A DNA stretch of 64,000 bases, taken from the NCBI GenBank assembly GCA_026708115.1, contig JAPOVL010000019.1:1-64000 (forward strand), in the 5' to 3' direction. Position numbers and translations under genes: made by a program. How positions within the stretch are numbered: position 1 is the first letter of the stretch; the number at the start of each line of letters is the position of its first letter. The notes beneath the pieces are model-generated. The model worked only from the letters and a program-made list of their open reading frames with translations, was not told the origin of the DNA and searched no databases. Shown in pieces: positions 8,205 through 17,100 of the stretch. The stretch is from Chloroflexota bacterium. GTDB taxonomy: Bacteria; Chloroflexota; Anaerolineae; Aggregatilineales; Phototrophicaceae.

Positions 8205-8232
8205 TTCTAAATGCGCAATATCCAAGGGTCAA
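8205..8232 (-). promoter_or_regulatory. sigma-70-type promoter for the bL25 gene
   Basis: On the minus strand TTGACC (8227-8232) and TAGAAT (8205-8210) are separated by 16 bp. The start site would fall near 8198, about 78 nt before the bL25 ATG and downstream of the tRNA terminator. Confidence 0.6.
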
Positions 8233-8244
8233 TGCTCTTCGGGC

Positions 8245-8270
8245 AAAAAAACACCCACCGTCCGGCGGGC
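8245..8270 (-). terminator. intrinsic terminator of tRNA-Gly
   Basis: On the minus strand CCCGCC and GGTGGG (paired across 8254-8269, one G-U) form a 6-bp stem with a 4-nt loop. A run of seven T follows shortly (the a-run 8245-8251 on the plus strand). It lies 13 bases after the tRNA and separates it from the bL25 gene. Confidence 0.75.
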
Positions 8271-8282
8271 ATAATTATAACA

Positions 8283-8355
8283 AGCGGGTAACGGGACTCG
8301 AACCCGTGACCTTCTGCTTGGGAAGCAGGCGCTCTACCAACTGAGCTACACCCGC
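8283..8355 (-). tRNA. tRNA-Gly(CCC)
   Basis: A 73-nt cloverleaf: acceptor GCGGGTG/TACCCGC (one G-T pair), D arm GCTC-AGTTGGTA-GAGC, anticodon loop TTCCCAA reading GGG codons, T arm ACGGG-TTCGAGT-CCCGT and discriminator T. The outermost anticodon-stem pair is C-A. The CCA end is not encoded. It has a consensus promoter (8367-8395) and its own terminator. Confidence 0.95.
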
Positions 8356-8366
8356 AATATGTCGGT

Positions 8367-8395
8367 ATTATAGAAAATCATGCTCCAAGCGTCAA
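8367..8395 (-). promoter_or_regulatory. consensus promoter of tRNA-Gly
   Basis: On the minus strand TTGACG (8390-8395), exactly 17 bp, then TATAAT (8367-8372). This is the best-matching housekeeping promoter in the window. Initiation would fall about 5 bases before the mature tRNA. Confidence 0.85.
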
Positions 8396-8631
8396 GCCAC
8401 CGTGATATAGTAATGCGACTGAGTATATTGGGCGAATTAGTCGCGCGGTTGTCAATACCGAGACTTTGCTTTCATTGCATGTCAGTCGGAGCGTCAAATG
8501 CCGTGGCCGTAGAACGTCCGCGTCGGTCGAATTCCATAGTTGAAAGATTGGAAAACATTAAGAAGGCTTTTGAAATCGCTGTGCCAGCCTGACAATCTGG
8601 ACGCCTAAGGTTTTTAAACATAAGGGCCGCG

Positions 8632-9681
8632 TTGCTGGCCGTCCAGCCCGGCAGCAATGGACATCTACGTTCGGAGACGGATTTGCGACTACATAGAAGA
8701 ACTCTTGCCGGCACTGTTGCGGGTTTCGCTATTGCAGCACTGCTGGTTAGCCGCGTAGATCTCGAAGCGCTTTTATCGACCCTGCTGAGCGCGGACTATC
8801 GTTTTCTTGTGATCAGCCTCTTGATTTTCATGTTAGGGCTGTTTGCCAGGGCATTGCGTTGGCAAAGTTTGCTTGGTGGTCAACTGCCATTGCATCGCGC
8901 CTTTAACATCATGAATATCGCTTACTTGGTAAACGGCGTCATTCCCCTGCGAATCGGTGACGTTACTCGTCTGTTCTTGACCGTGCGCGCCAACAAGCAA
9001 ATTCCCTTCATGTATACAGGCAGCACTATCTTGGTCGAGAAGCTGCTGGATGTATTGGGAGTTGCGCTGCTGGCGATGTTTGCCACGGTCGCCGCGCCGG
9101 TGAGCGCTGAGCTGCGGTATCTAGCAATCCTCGGCGCGATATTCTCCCTAAGCGGATTCGCCGCGCTCCTGATAATGGCTCGCTGGCGGGGATTTACCGT
9201 TTACGCAATTGGACGCGTCTCCAATGCGCTGCCTCTCCCCGCGGGGCTAAAGCCGGACAAACTGGCTCGCGAATTTCTGGATGGATTGCAGCCTTTGCTC
9301 GAATTCGCGCCTTTAGCGCGCGCGCTGATCTGGACAGCGGTCAGTTGGCTGCTTTCAGTGATCACGAATTATGTATTGCTGCTAGCCTTTTTTGATCAGG
9401 GCGATTGGGTCGCGGTTATGTTTTCCATAGCGTCCGCTTCATTTGCTATTGCGATTCCCTTAGTTCCAGGTAATCTAGGCGCGTTTGAATTCTCCATTGT
9501 TGTAGCATTTACATTATTGGGACACAACGAACTGGACAAGATTACTGCCTTCGCCCTTGCCGTACACGCCCAGAATATCCTGGTCTATATCGTGACCGGC
9601 GGTCTTGGCTTGATATTCGAGGGCGTTTCGCTGACGCAGTTGCGTTCTCGTGTCCAATGTCTGGATCAACCATCCGCGTAA
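8632..9681 (+). CDS. lysylphosphatidylglycerol synthase TM-domain (UPF0104) flippase-like protein
   Basis: An integral membrane protein of about 349 residues with some seven to eight hydrophobic helices. Family hallmarks are visible: the FARALRWQSLLGG stretch near 72-84, the NGVIPLRIGDVTRLFL motif near 104-119, and PLVPGNLGAFEFS near 280-292. Family members share the MprF flippase domain and the YbhN family and are usually thought to move or handle lipids. The gene heads the surface-glycan block and is 9 bp from a glycosyltransferase, which suggests translocation of a lipid-linked sugar; that is an inference. The start is uncertain: TTG at 8632 is the longest option, and no strong ribosome binding site is seen. 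Confidence 0.85.
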   Translation: MLAVQPGSNGHLRSETDLRLHRRTLAGTVAGFAIAALLVSRVDLEALLSTLLSADYRFLVISLLIFMLGLFARALRWQSLLGGQLPLHRAFNIMNIAYLVNGVIPLRIGDVTRLFLTVRANKQIPFMYTGSTILVEKLLDVLGVALLAMFATVAAPVSAELRYLAILGAIFSLSGFAALLIMARWRGFTVYAIGRVSNALPLPAGLKPDKLAREFLDGLQPLLEFAPLARALIWTAVSWLLSVITNYVLLLAFFDQGDWVAVMFSIASASFAIAIPLVPGNLGAFEFSIVVAFTLLGHNELDKITAFALAVHAQNILVYIVTGGLGLIFEGVSLTQLRSRVQCLDQPSA

Positions 9682-9690
9682 GATTGATTT

Positions 9691-10866
9691 ATGAATTCTG
9701 GACACGCTGAAAACAGCCGCAAGCTGAAAGTTCTAATCACGCTCCTTTACTACTATCCGCATCCTACAGGTCTCACGTATTACGTGCAGATGTTCGCTGA
9801 GGAATTGGTGCGTCGCGGCCATCAAGTGACGGTGCTCGCTTCCAGGCACGACAAAGAGCTGCCAAGGGAGCCGGAGACACATAAGGGCGTGCGCATCGTG
9901 AGGGTCTGGGCCCCTGTGCGGCTGAGCCGGGGCATGATTTTACCAACCTATCCTTGGCATCTACTTCGCCTAATGCGCCAGCATGATATCGTAAGCATAC
10001 ACACACCGATGCTTGAAACCGCGCTGGTCAGTGTTTTGGCGGGATTGGCGGGCTTGAAGGTGATTCCGACTCACCATGGGGATCTATTCCTACCTGATGG
10101 GATATTGAACACAGCGATCGTGAAAGTGATGTACGCCATGTACGCCTTCATGGCCAGGCGCGCCCCATGTATCATAGGCTTCAGCGACGATTATGCCGAG
10201 AATTCCTACTATCTCCGTCCCTTCCGCGACAAGCTGGCAGTCGTTTATCCCCCTATTTCCATTCACGATCCCAACATGGAAAACGCTGCAAGACTCAGAA
10301 AAAAATGGCAATGCGACGATGGCCCACTGATTGGCTTCGCAGGGCGATTCGCGCATGAGAAAAGGCCCGATCTGCTCATAAAGGCACTGGACATCATAAA
10401 CCGAAAATATCCAAAGACTCGAATCATCTTTGCCGGAGAGTATAACCTCAACTACGAAAATACCTGGAACCTTCAGAAGGAGCTCGTCGAAAAGTATCGG
10501 TCGCAACTTATATTCTTGGGATTGATCCGCGACAAGCAGCAAATGGCCGACTTTTACGCGGCCTGCGATGTGCTGGTCTTGCCGAGCAACAATGATTGTT
10601 TTCCGGCAGTTCTGGGTGAATCCATGCTTTGCGGAACGCCGGTCGTTATGACGGACGTCTATGGCGGCCGCGTACCGGTTCAAGTAACCGGAATGGGGAA
10701 ACTGGCTAAATCCGGCGACTGGCAGTCCATTGGCAGGACCACGCTGGAAGTTCTGGAAAACCGCGACAAATATGTCAAGCCTAAAGAATTCGTTGCCGAG
10801 TGCTTTTCCTTGGCAGCCACCTTTGATCGATTCGAATCTGTTCTGTTGGAGCACGCTCGCAAGTAA
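9691..10866 (+). CDS. glycosyltransferase family 4 (GT-B fold)
   Basis: A 391-residue soluble or peripheral GT-B enzyme expected to transfer a sugar from a nucleotide donor on the cytoplasmic face. The N-terminal acceptor domain has YYPHPTGLTYYVQMFAEEL (GxxxY-type glycine loop) and THHGD. The C-terminal donor domain has GFAGRFAHEKRPDLLIKAL and the retaining-GT4 signature NDCFPAVLGESMLCGTPVV, where Asp replaces the first Glu of the EX7E motif. The closest-looking characterised types are mannosyl- or glucosyl-transferases acting on lipids. It is 9 bp downstream of the flippase-like gene and probably co-transcribed. The acceptor is unknown. Confidence 0.9.
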   Translation: MNSGHAENSRKLKVLITLLYYYPHPTGLTYYVQMFAEELVRRGHQVTVLASRHDKELPREPETHKGVRIVRVWAPVRLSRGMILPTYPWHLLRLMRQHDIVSIHTPMLETALVSVLAGLAGLKVIPTHHGDLFLPDGILNTAIVKVMYAMYAFMARRAPCIIGFSDDYAENSYYLRPFRDKLAVVYPPISIHDPNMENAARLRKKWQCDDGPLIGFAGRFAHEKRPDLLIKALDIINRKYPKTRIIFAGEYNLNYENTWNLQKELVEKYRSQLIFLGLIRDKQQMADFYAACDVLVLPSNNDCFPAVLGESMLCGTPVVMTDVYGGRVPVQVTGMGKLAKSGDWQSIGRTTLEVLENRDKYVKPKEFVAECFSLAATFDRFESVLLEHARK

Positions 10867-10942
10867 TTCCGGATTCCCCGTTTGCAGCCTACTTCGCTTG
10901 ATACTAAGCTTACAATTGTGAAAGGCGCAAAGGGACGGTTGC

Positions 10943-13711
10943 ATGTTTCCAGACGACAAGGCTAATCCGCGTCTTGACGAGCACGACAGGGCTACAGCGG
11001 ACAGTGGCGCGGCGCGACTCCAGTCATCCGCGGGTGAATATCAACGAGAAGCCCCAAATCTGGCGGTGAAGTCCGCCGGAACTCGAATTGAAGACCTGAC
11101 ACTGACCGAGCTTTTCGGGCGGTTTCTGCGATCGCCACTTGTCACTTGGCGACGTACGAGAATGGCTATTGCAGGCGCGCAGTCCATTCCCGCTCCCGAG
11201 ATGCCTGCTGGCAAGCACGCGAATGCTGATCCCAAGCAGCAGGACGCCGTACATCATTTGATCCCGCGAATGGTTGGCGCGCTTCGTCAGGCGCAGAGTC
11301 TCCAACTGCTGTTCTTTACACTTGCAATTGCCAGCGCAGTCATTGGCACCAATGCGCTGCTGGGTCCGGCTGGGGTCAGTCGCAGTGCCGAAAACACGCT
11401 GGAGATTGGCGCTCCGTTTCTCTGGATGGGATTCTTTTTCTGGTTGATCGGCGAAGCAATTGGCAATTACGACCAACTGCGAAGATGGTGGCGGCGCATC
11501 AGCCGATTGGACCGTATTCGTTGGTCGGCTCGCATAGTCCCTGTAGCGATATGGCTGACATCCTTGCAAGCAATTTCGGACTCCATGGTAGCCCCAAAAG
11601 ACCAGTCTTTCGAGTTCCTGCTGATCGCCGCAGGTCGGTTGATTGCTGGTCTGATAATTTGGCATCTGGTGGATTTTGTCGTCTGGCGGATCAAAGCGCG
11701 TGCGTCCGCAAAAGCGGCAGCAGAGAGCGAAAGATCGGCCCTGATCCAATCCACAAACGCAGCCCCGCAGCAATTGGATTTTCCTTCAATTCGGGACCGA
11801 ATCGGTACCCGCCGGATCGGCCTCGCGCTTTTCTCGGCGCTTGCAAGCGCCGTTCTATGGATGAATACCGGCGGCAATCGAATTGAACCCCCTTTCATTG
11901 CGCTGTGGATCGTTTCCTCATTTTCCTGGGGGATGGTCTTCGCCCCGGCAAACTGGAACGCCCTTGACTGGATCACGGGGTGGATAGACCGCTTCCGGCG
12001 CATTGATTGGCATGGAAACCGCTGGATCATCATCGCCTTGGCGTTGATCATGGTTCTGGGGATAAGCTTCCGTTTCACGCAATTGGATAGCATACCGCGC
12101 GAGATGACCAGCGATCATGTGGAGAAAATCCAGGACGCATATCGCGTTTTCACCGGTGACTACAAAATCTTCTTTCCCAACAACGGGGGACGTGAACCGG
12201 TACAAATGTACCTGCTGTCGATGCTGTCCACTTTGCCCGGGCTCGGGTTCGACTTCTATACGCTTAAGTTTCTCGCTGTCGTAGAAAGCGTGCTAACTCT
12301 GCCGCTCCTGTTTTGGATGGGCATCGAGCTGCTCGGCGACGACCACCCTCGCTTCAAGAAAGTGGTTGCTCTTTTGCTGATGGCGCTCGTCGCGTCAAGT
12401 TATTGGCACGTCATCGTCAGCCGCCAGGGCTTGCGCATTCCACTTACGCCGGCAGTTACCGCGCTGCTCCTGCTATATCTTGCCCGCGCAATGAGATGCA
12501 ACAGGCGAAGCGATTACGTCAAGGCGGCACTGGTGCTTGGATTCGGATTATATATGTATCAGGCAGTACGCATGCTGCCGGTCTTGATTGTCATCGGCGT
12601 AATCTTTGCCATCTGGATGCGAGCTGTCACTTGGCGCGAGAGGCTGCTCTATTTGCTTCATCTCGCGATTCTGGTTTTCGTATCGCTCATGGTGTTTCTG
12701 CCGATGCTGCATTTTTGGCTAGACTTCCCCAATTCTTTCTGGATGCGAACCTCAACACGTCTATTGGGAGATCATCTCGCATTTGCGACAATGGATGATG
12801 CCATGGCGGCATTGCGCGCTAACGTACCCGTTCTCATGCACAATATCCGCAACGCCCTGCTTATGTATAACTGGAAGGGCGACATAGGCTGGTTCAACGG
12901 GGCGCCGGAACATCCAGTCATGGACTCCTTGACCGGGGCCTTCTTGATATTGGGAGCCGCTGCCTGGCTGGCAAGAATGATCAAATCGCGCGACCCCGTC
13001 CTTTGGTTCGCGCCAGTTGTGATTCTTGTCATGTTAATGCCAACCGCCCTGTCCCTCGCGCACCCGGAGGCGAACCCCAGCAACTCGCGCGCATTGGGAA
13101 CTGTACCGGTCGTCTACCTGTTTGCCGCCCTGCCAATAGCAATGATCGCGGTTCGCCTCCAACGGTTGATTGCAGGCGGCAAAGGATTGATAGTCGCGAT
13201 GGTCTTTGGAGTCGGCGTCGTTTTGGTCGCTAACCATCAAAACAGCGAGACCTATTTCAATCGCTATGCGAATGCGTATTTGGGTCCGTCGTTTCCGCAC
13301 AGCGAGGCCGGTCGCATCGTCCACGGCTTTGCAACCAGCGACGGCGCGATTGGAAACGCCTGGTCCTTGGGTTTTCCGTACTGGTGGGACTACCGCGCGC
13401 TGGGGATTGAAGCCGGTTATCCCTTGTGGCCCAACGATATGTATCCGCTGGAGAACTTGCCGCAAATACTGCGAAATGCTCTGCAGCGGAAGGGACCGCT
13501 CCGTCTGGACCCGAACAGAGACCTCCTGTTCCTGTTCAATCCTGCTGATGAGCAGGCCTGGCAGCGCTTCCGCGAGTGGTTCCCCCAAGGTCGCGCTACG
13601 ACTGTGCAGTCATATCATCCCGAGGACAGGTTTGTGCTCTATCGCGTGCCGAGACTGGGTGAAGAGGGATGGGCAGCGTTTTTCGCAGTAAACGGCAGCG
13701 GACAGCGATAG
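10943..13711 (+). CDS. large GT39-like (ArnT/PMT) membrane glycosyltransferase
   Basis: 922 residues. A hydrophilic N-terminal cytoplasmic region of about 120 residues, rich in Glu/Arg/Ala, precedes a first group of helices (about 118-310), then a second GT-C-like part. The acidic first-loop motif follows the helix IALALIMVLGISFRF: REMTSDHVEKIQ, with Asp391 as a candidate catalytic residue. GREPVQMYLLS follows, typical of ArnT-like GT39/GT83 enzymes. These use polyprenyl-phosphate sugars on the outer face of the membrane. The last 150 or so residues are an extracytoplasmic domain. A TACAAT (10911-10916) before the gene may be a -10. The double set of N-terminal helices is unusual for ArnT-like enzymes. 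Confidence 0.85.
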   Translation: MFPDDKANPRLDEHDRATADSGAARLQSSAGEYQREAPNLAVKSAGTRIEDLTLTELFGRFLRSPLVTWRRTRMAIAGAQSIPAPEMPAGKHANADPKQQDAVHHLIPRMVGALRQAQSLQLLFFTLAIASAVIGTNALLGPAGVSRSAENTLEIGAPFLWMGFFFWLIGEAIGNYDQLRRWWRRISRLDRIRWSARIVPVAIWLTSLQAISDSMVAPKDQSFEFLLIAAGRLIAGLIIWHLVDFVVWRIKARASAKAAAESERSALIQSTNAAPQQLDFPSIRDRIGTRRIGLALFSALASAVLWMNTGGNRIEPPFIALWIVSSFSWGMVFAPANWNALDWITGWIDRFRRIDWHGNRWIIIALALIMVLGISFRFTQLDSIPREMTSDHVEKIQDAYRVFTGDYKIFFPNNGGREPVQMYLLSMLSTLPGLGFDFYTLKFLAVVESVLTLPLLFWMGIELLGDDHPRFKKVVALLLMALVASSYWHVIVSRQGLRIPLTPAVTALLLLYLARAMRCNRRSDYVKAALVLGFGLYMYQAVRMLPVLIVIGVIFAIWMRAVTWRERLLYLLHLAILVFVSLMVFLPMLHFWLDFPNSFWMRTSTRLLGDHLAFATMDDAMAALRANVPVLMHNIRNALLMYNWKGDIGWFNGAPEHPVMDSLTGAFLILGAAAWLARMIKSRDPVLWFAPVVILVMLMPTALSLAHPEANPSNSRALGTVPVVYLFAALPIAMIAVRLQRLIAGGKGLIVAMVFGVGVVLVANHQNSETYFNRYANAYLGPSFPHSEAGRIVHGFATSDGAIGNAWSLGFPYWWDYRALGIEAGYPLWPNDMYPLENLPQILRNALQRKGPLRLDPNRDLLFLFNPADEQAWQRFREWFPQGRATTVQSYHPEDRFVLYRVPRLGEEGWAAFFAVNGSGQR

Positions 13712-13842
13712 GATACGTCTTGGAGCGTTGCGCCAACCTATACATCCATTTCTCGCAACTGTATTTCAAGTTGCGACCGGACTTGCGGGGAGGCGCTGCT
13801 GGCGACGGTGTATTTGCAAATGACTCAGTAATTCCAAGTAAG

Positions 13843-13977
13843 TAATGCGAAAAGCGACATGCGCGATCAACCCCTCACCCCCCAGCCCCCTCTCCCACAA
13901 GGGGAGAGGGGGAGCGCGTTTGAAGAAATTTGCGTTAGATCCGGAACTCTCGCTACAAATGAGATTTTTTCGCATTA
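13843..13977. repeat. MITE-like element with pyrimidine/purine hairpin core
   Basis: TAATGCGAAAA (13843-13853) and its exact reverse complement (13967-13977) bound a 135-bp element. Its core pairs CCCCCTCTCCC (13886-13896) with GGGAGAGGGGG (13902-13912) around ACAAG. The same 11-bp stem occurs inside the element at 53932-54135, which has quite different ends, so the core is shared by two element types. It sits in the 445-bp gap before the 1956-aa gene and would form a strong hairpin there. Nothing else recognisable is in 13712-14156. Confidence 0.6.
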
Positions 13978-14156
13978 TTTTATTGGTACTACTTCTGTCA
14001 TAGAATGGCGCAGCAACTACCATGGGGAGCTAGCAAATGAAACGGGAATCGACGGATATTTGCGAAGCCACGTTTGGAACATGAGATCCGATGCAGCATC
14101 ACGGGATGAATACTTGTGCGGGTAACAACGATGGTCACAAAGTCGCGGCCCAATAA

Positions 14157-17100
14157 ATGAGGCGCCAATCGATGAGAATAACCGCCATTACAGCGCTGAT
14201 TATGACGATCATTCTGGTCTTCGCAGGAGTCCTGCGTTTCACTGGACATAATTGGGACGATTTCTCTTATTCGCATCCAGACGAGCGTTTCCTTTCCATC
14301 CTGTTGCTGCCGAACGTCGGCGGCAGGAACGAATACACCTATGACGAAAGCAATTTCCCCAGCCAGAGCATCCTAGTAAGGAGTGGCCAGCACGGCCTCC
14401 AAGACGTCGCCGATCTATCCGCCGTATTCGGAATCCGCATAGGCGCCGTTAGCGAGACGTTTTCGGCACAGGTTGCAAGTTGGATAGAGCGCGACAATCA
14501 CGTCACCGTCTATCGACAGATAGCACAGGCTGTGGAAGCTCTGCGAGCGAGCCAATTGGATGCGCTGCTCATTGACAAGGGATTGGGATCCAATTACGCA
14601 GGGCTAAGCGTCGCTGCTACTTTGGATTCTCCGCAACTGCAATCTTTGCGATGTCGGCATCTATATCCCGAGAGCAACGGCATCGGCAATTACTTCGACG
14701 CGCGATGTTCTCCGCTGAATCCACATCAGGCGGGACACGGCTTTTATGCCTATGGCACCTTTCCCCTGTTGCTCGCCCACTATGCGGGTGAATTCGTCCG
14801 TGATGCGACAGAGGCTGGATTCCCCTTGTTTGACTGGCAAGGCGGCCATCTTGTTTGGCGTGGATTGTCAGCGCTGTTCGACCTGCTAACGATTGTACTG
14901 ATCTTCGCCTTGGGCAGCAGAATTCAGGGCAGATGGGTCGGGCTTATCGCGGCCGCGTTGTACGCGGCGGCGCCACTGGCAATTCAGAAATCTCACTACG
15001 CTACGACGAATGCGATTGCCGCCTGCCTGGTTACGCTCGCGCTTTACTTTGCAGTGACCGTGCAGCAACGGGGAAGACTTTCGTCATATTTGTTCTTTGG
15101 CCTCGCCTGCGGCGCCGCAGTCGCCAGCCGCATGAACCTGGCGCCGTTGGCTGGTATCGTGGTCTTGGCCGCCTTCATCAATGTGGCGCCGGTCTTCGAC
15201 CCAAGTTTGAATCGTCAGGAAAGAATGCAGATCTTGGCCTACCACTTCTTTGGGTTGATATTGGCCGGGCTGGCTACCTTCCTGGCGTTTCGCCTGCTCA
15301 ATCCCTATGCGTTTATGGGACCGGACTTCTTGGGCATTATTCCCAACGATCGCTGGTTTGAAAACGTGCGCGCCGCCAGTTTTGGCGTTTCTGGAGCGCA
15401 AGACTCGCCGCCCAACTGGCAATGGCTGTCGCGCGCGTCCTACTTTTACCCGCTCAAAGATATGGCGCTTTGGGCCATGGGACCGCCGCTGGCTTTGCTG
15501 GCTTGGTTCGGCTGGGGCTGGTCAGCCTATCGGATCGCGCGCATGCGCAAGGCGGCACTGAACAACGTCCTACTTGTGGTTTGGGTCGGCGCCTATTTTG
15601 TCTGGCTGAACCAGCTGTGGCCCATGACGATGCGCTACTTTTTGCCCCTGTATAGCAGCTTGGCCGTGTTGGCCGGATGGGCAATCGTCCAGTTGATCCA
15701 TCATGCGCGCGGCGCCGAGCGCGATTTGCTCGCAACCCGCGTCCTGCTGTCGATCCTAGGCATCTTATTCGGCGCAGTAGGCATATATCAGCTTTACATC
15801 GGTACGCAGGGCACGCAGGACGCGACCGCGATCACCGCCGCTGCCATCGGCGCAATACTGCTCTTGGCGGCCTTGCTTCCGTTGCCGCGATCTAGCCGAG
15901 CCATCGCGCTTGCCCTGTTCGCAATCGGCTTTACTGCGATTTGGGGGCTGATGGTCGGCAACGTCTACCGGGGCCAGACGACGCTCGTGCAGGCGTCTCG
16001 CTACTTGTTCAAGCACGTTCCCGGCGATTTTGCCATGCGTATCGACGGGTCGGAGGAATTGTTGCCGCTGGTCAACGTCGCCGTGGCGAATACTGGTTAT
16101 TCATCAGCCAACTTGGCCGACAACTTGTTCAAGGGCGTCACACACTACCGCGAAGGCGCCGCCCGAAACACCGTCGTTACGGCTCCTGCGAGCGGTTCGA
16201 TCGCGACCGTTTTTGCGCCGCATCTGGGTGACCCGCTAGATGATCCGGAGCCGGAAAGACTGGAAATACGCGTATATCCCGAAGGCGACAATCAACTGCT
16301 GGCGAAGGCGGTCCTGGAAGCCGACTTGGCGCGACGCGATCATCCGCTGGGCAATAGCTATGAAATCCCCTTCGCCGTGCCTTGGCAAGTAGAGGCGGGC
16401 AAACGGTATGTATTTGAAATCCTTGCAGCAGGAGGCGGCGGCGACATCATCGGGTCGGGGTCTGTCGTTCTGACGGAAGGCAGTTGGGACAACACCGTGA
16501 CAGGCACCTTAACCTGTATATTGCCTGATGACCTGGCGCTGGTTGATCGTCCCGCCTCGGGGCTCATTCGCAGCGAGGACTGTCGCGGCAAATACGCCTT
16601 TAGCGCATTGGTCAATTCATACGATCAGATTATGTCCTTCCCGGTGGATAACCGAAGCAAATATGAGAATATCTTGCATACGCTGGAAGTTGGCGACTAC
16701 CTTACGATTGCCAGCAACCGTTTCTACGATACCGAACCGCGCAATCGTATGCGTTGGCCCTTGACGACGCATTACTACGAGAAGCTCTTTGCGGGCGAGT
16801 TGGGTTACGAGCTTGTTGCGCTTTTCGACGAGCCCTACCAATTGGGACCTTGGCGGGTTTCCGATCAGCACCTGCCTATATTTGATTCTCCCGCCTGGCT
16901 GAACGAAATCGAAGGCGACGAAGCATTTCACGTATATGATCATCCCGCCGTTTTTGTCTTCCGCAAATCGCAGGAGTATTCGAGCGCGAAAGTAAAGGCA
17001 ATACTCTCTTCAGTGTCGCTGAAGCAGACCCACGAATTATCAAGAGATCACAGCAGCGCGGACAGGCTGGGTGTCATATATTGGACGTCGATGGAAACGG

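Noticed and set aside
8380..8714. Short frames between tRNA-Gly and the flippase-like gene
   Set aside because: No start signals and no family resemblance; the frames on the two strands overlap each other.
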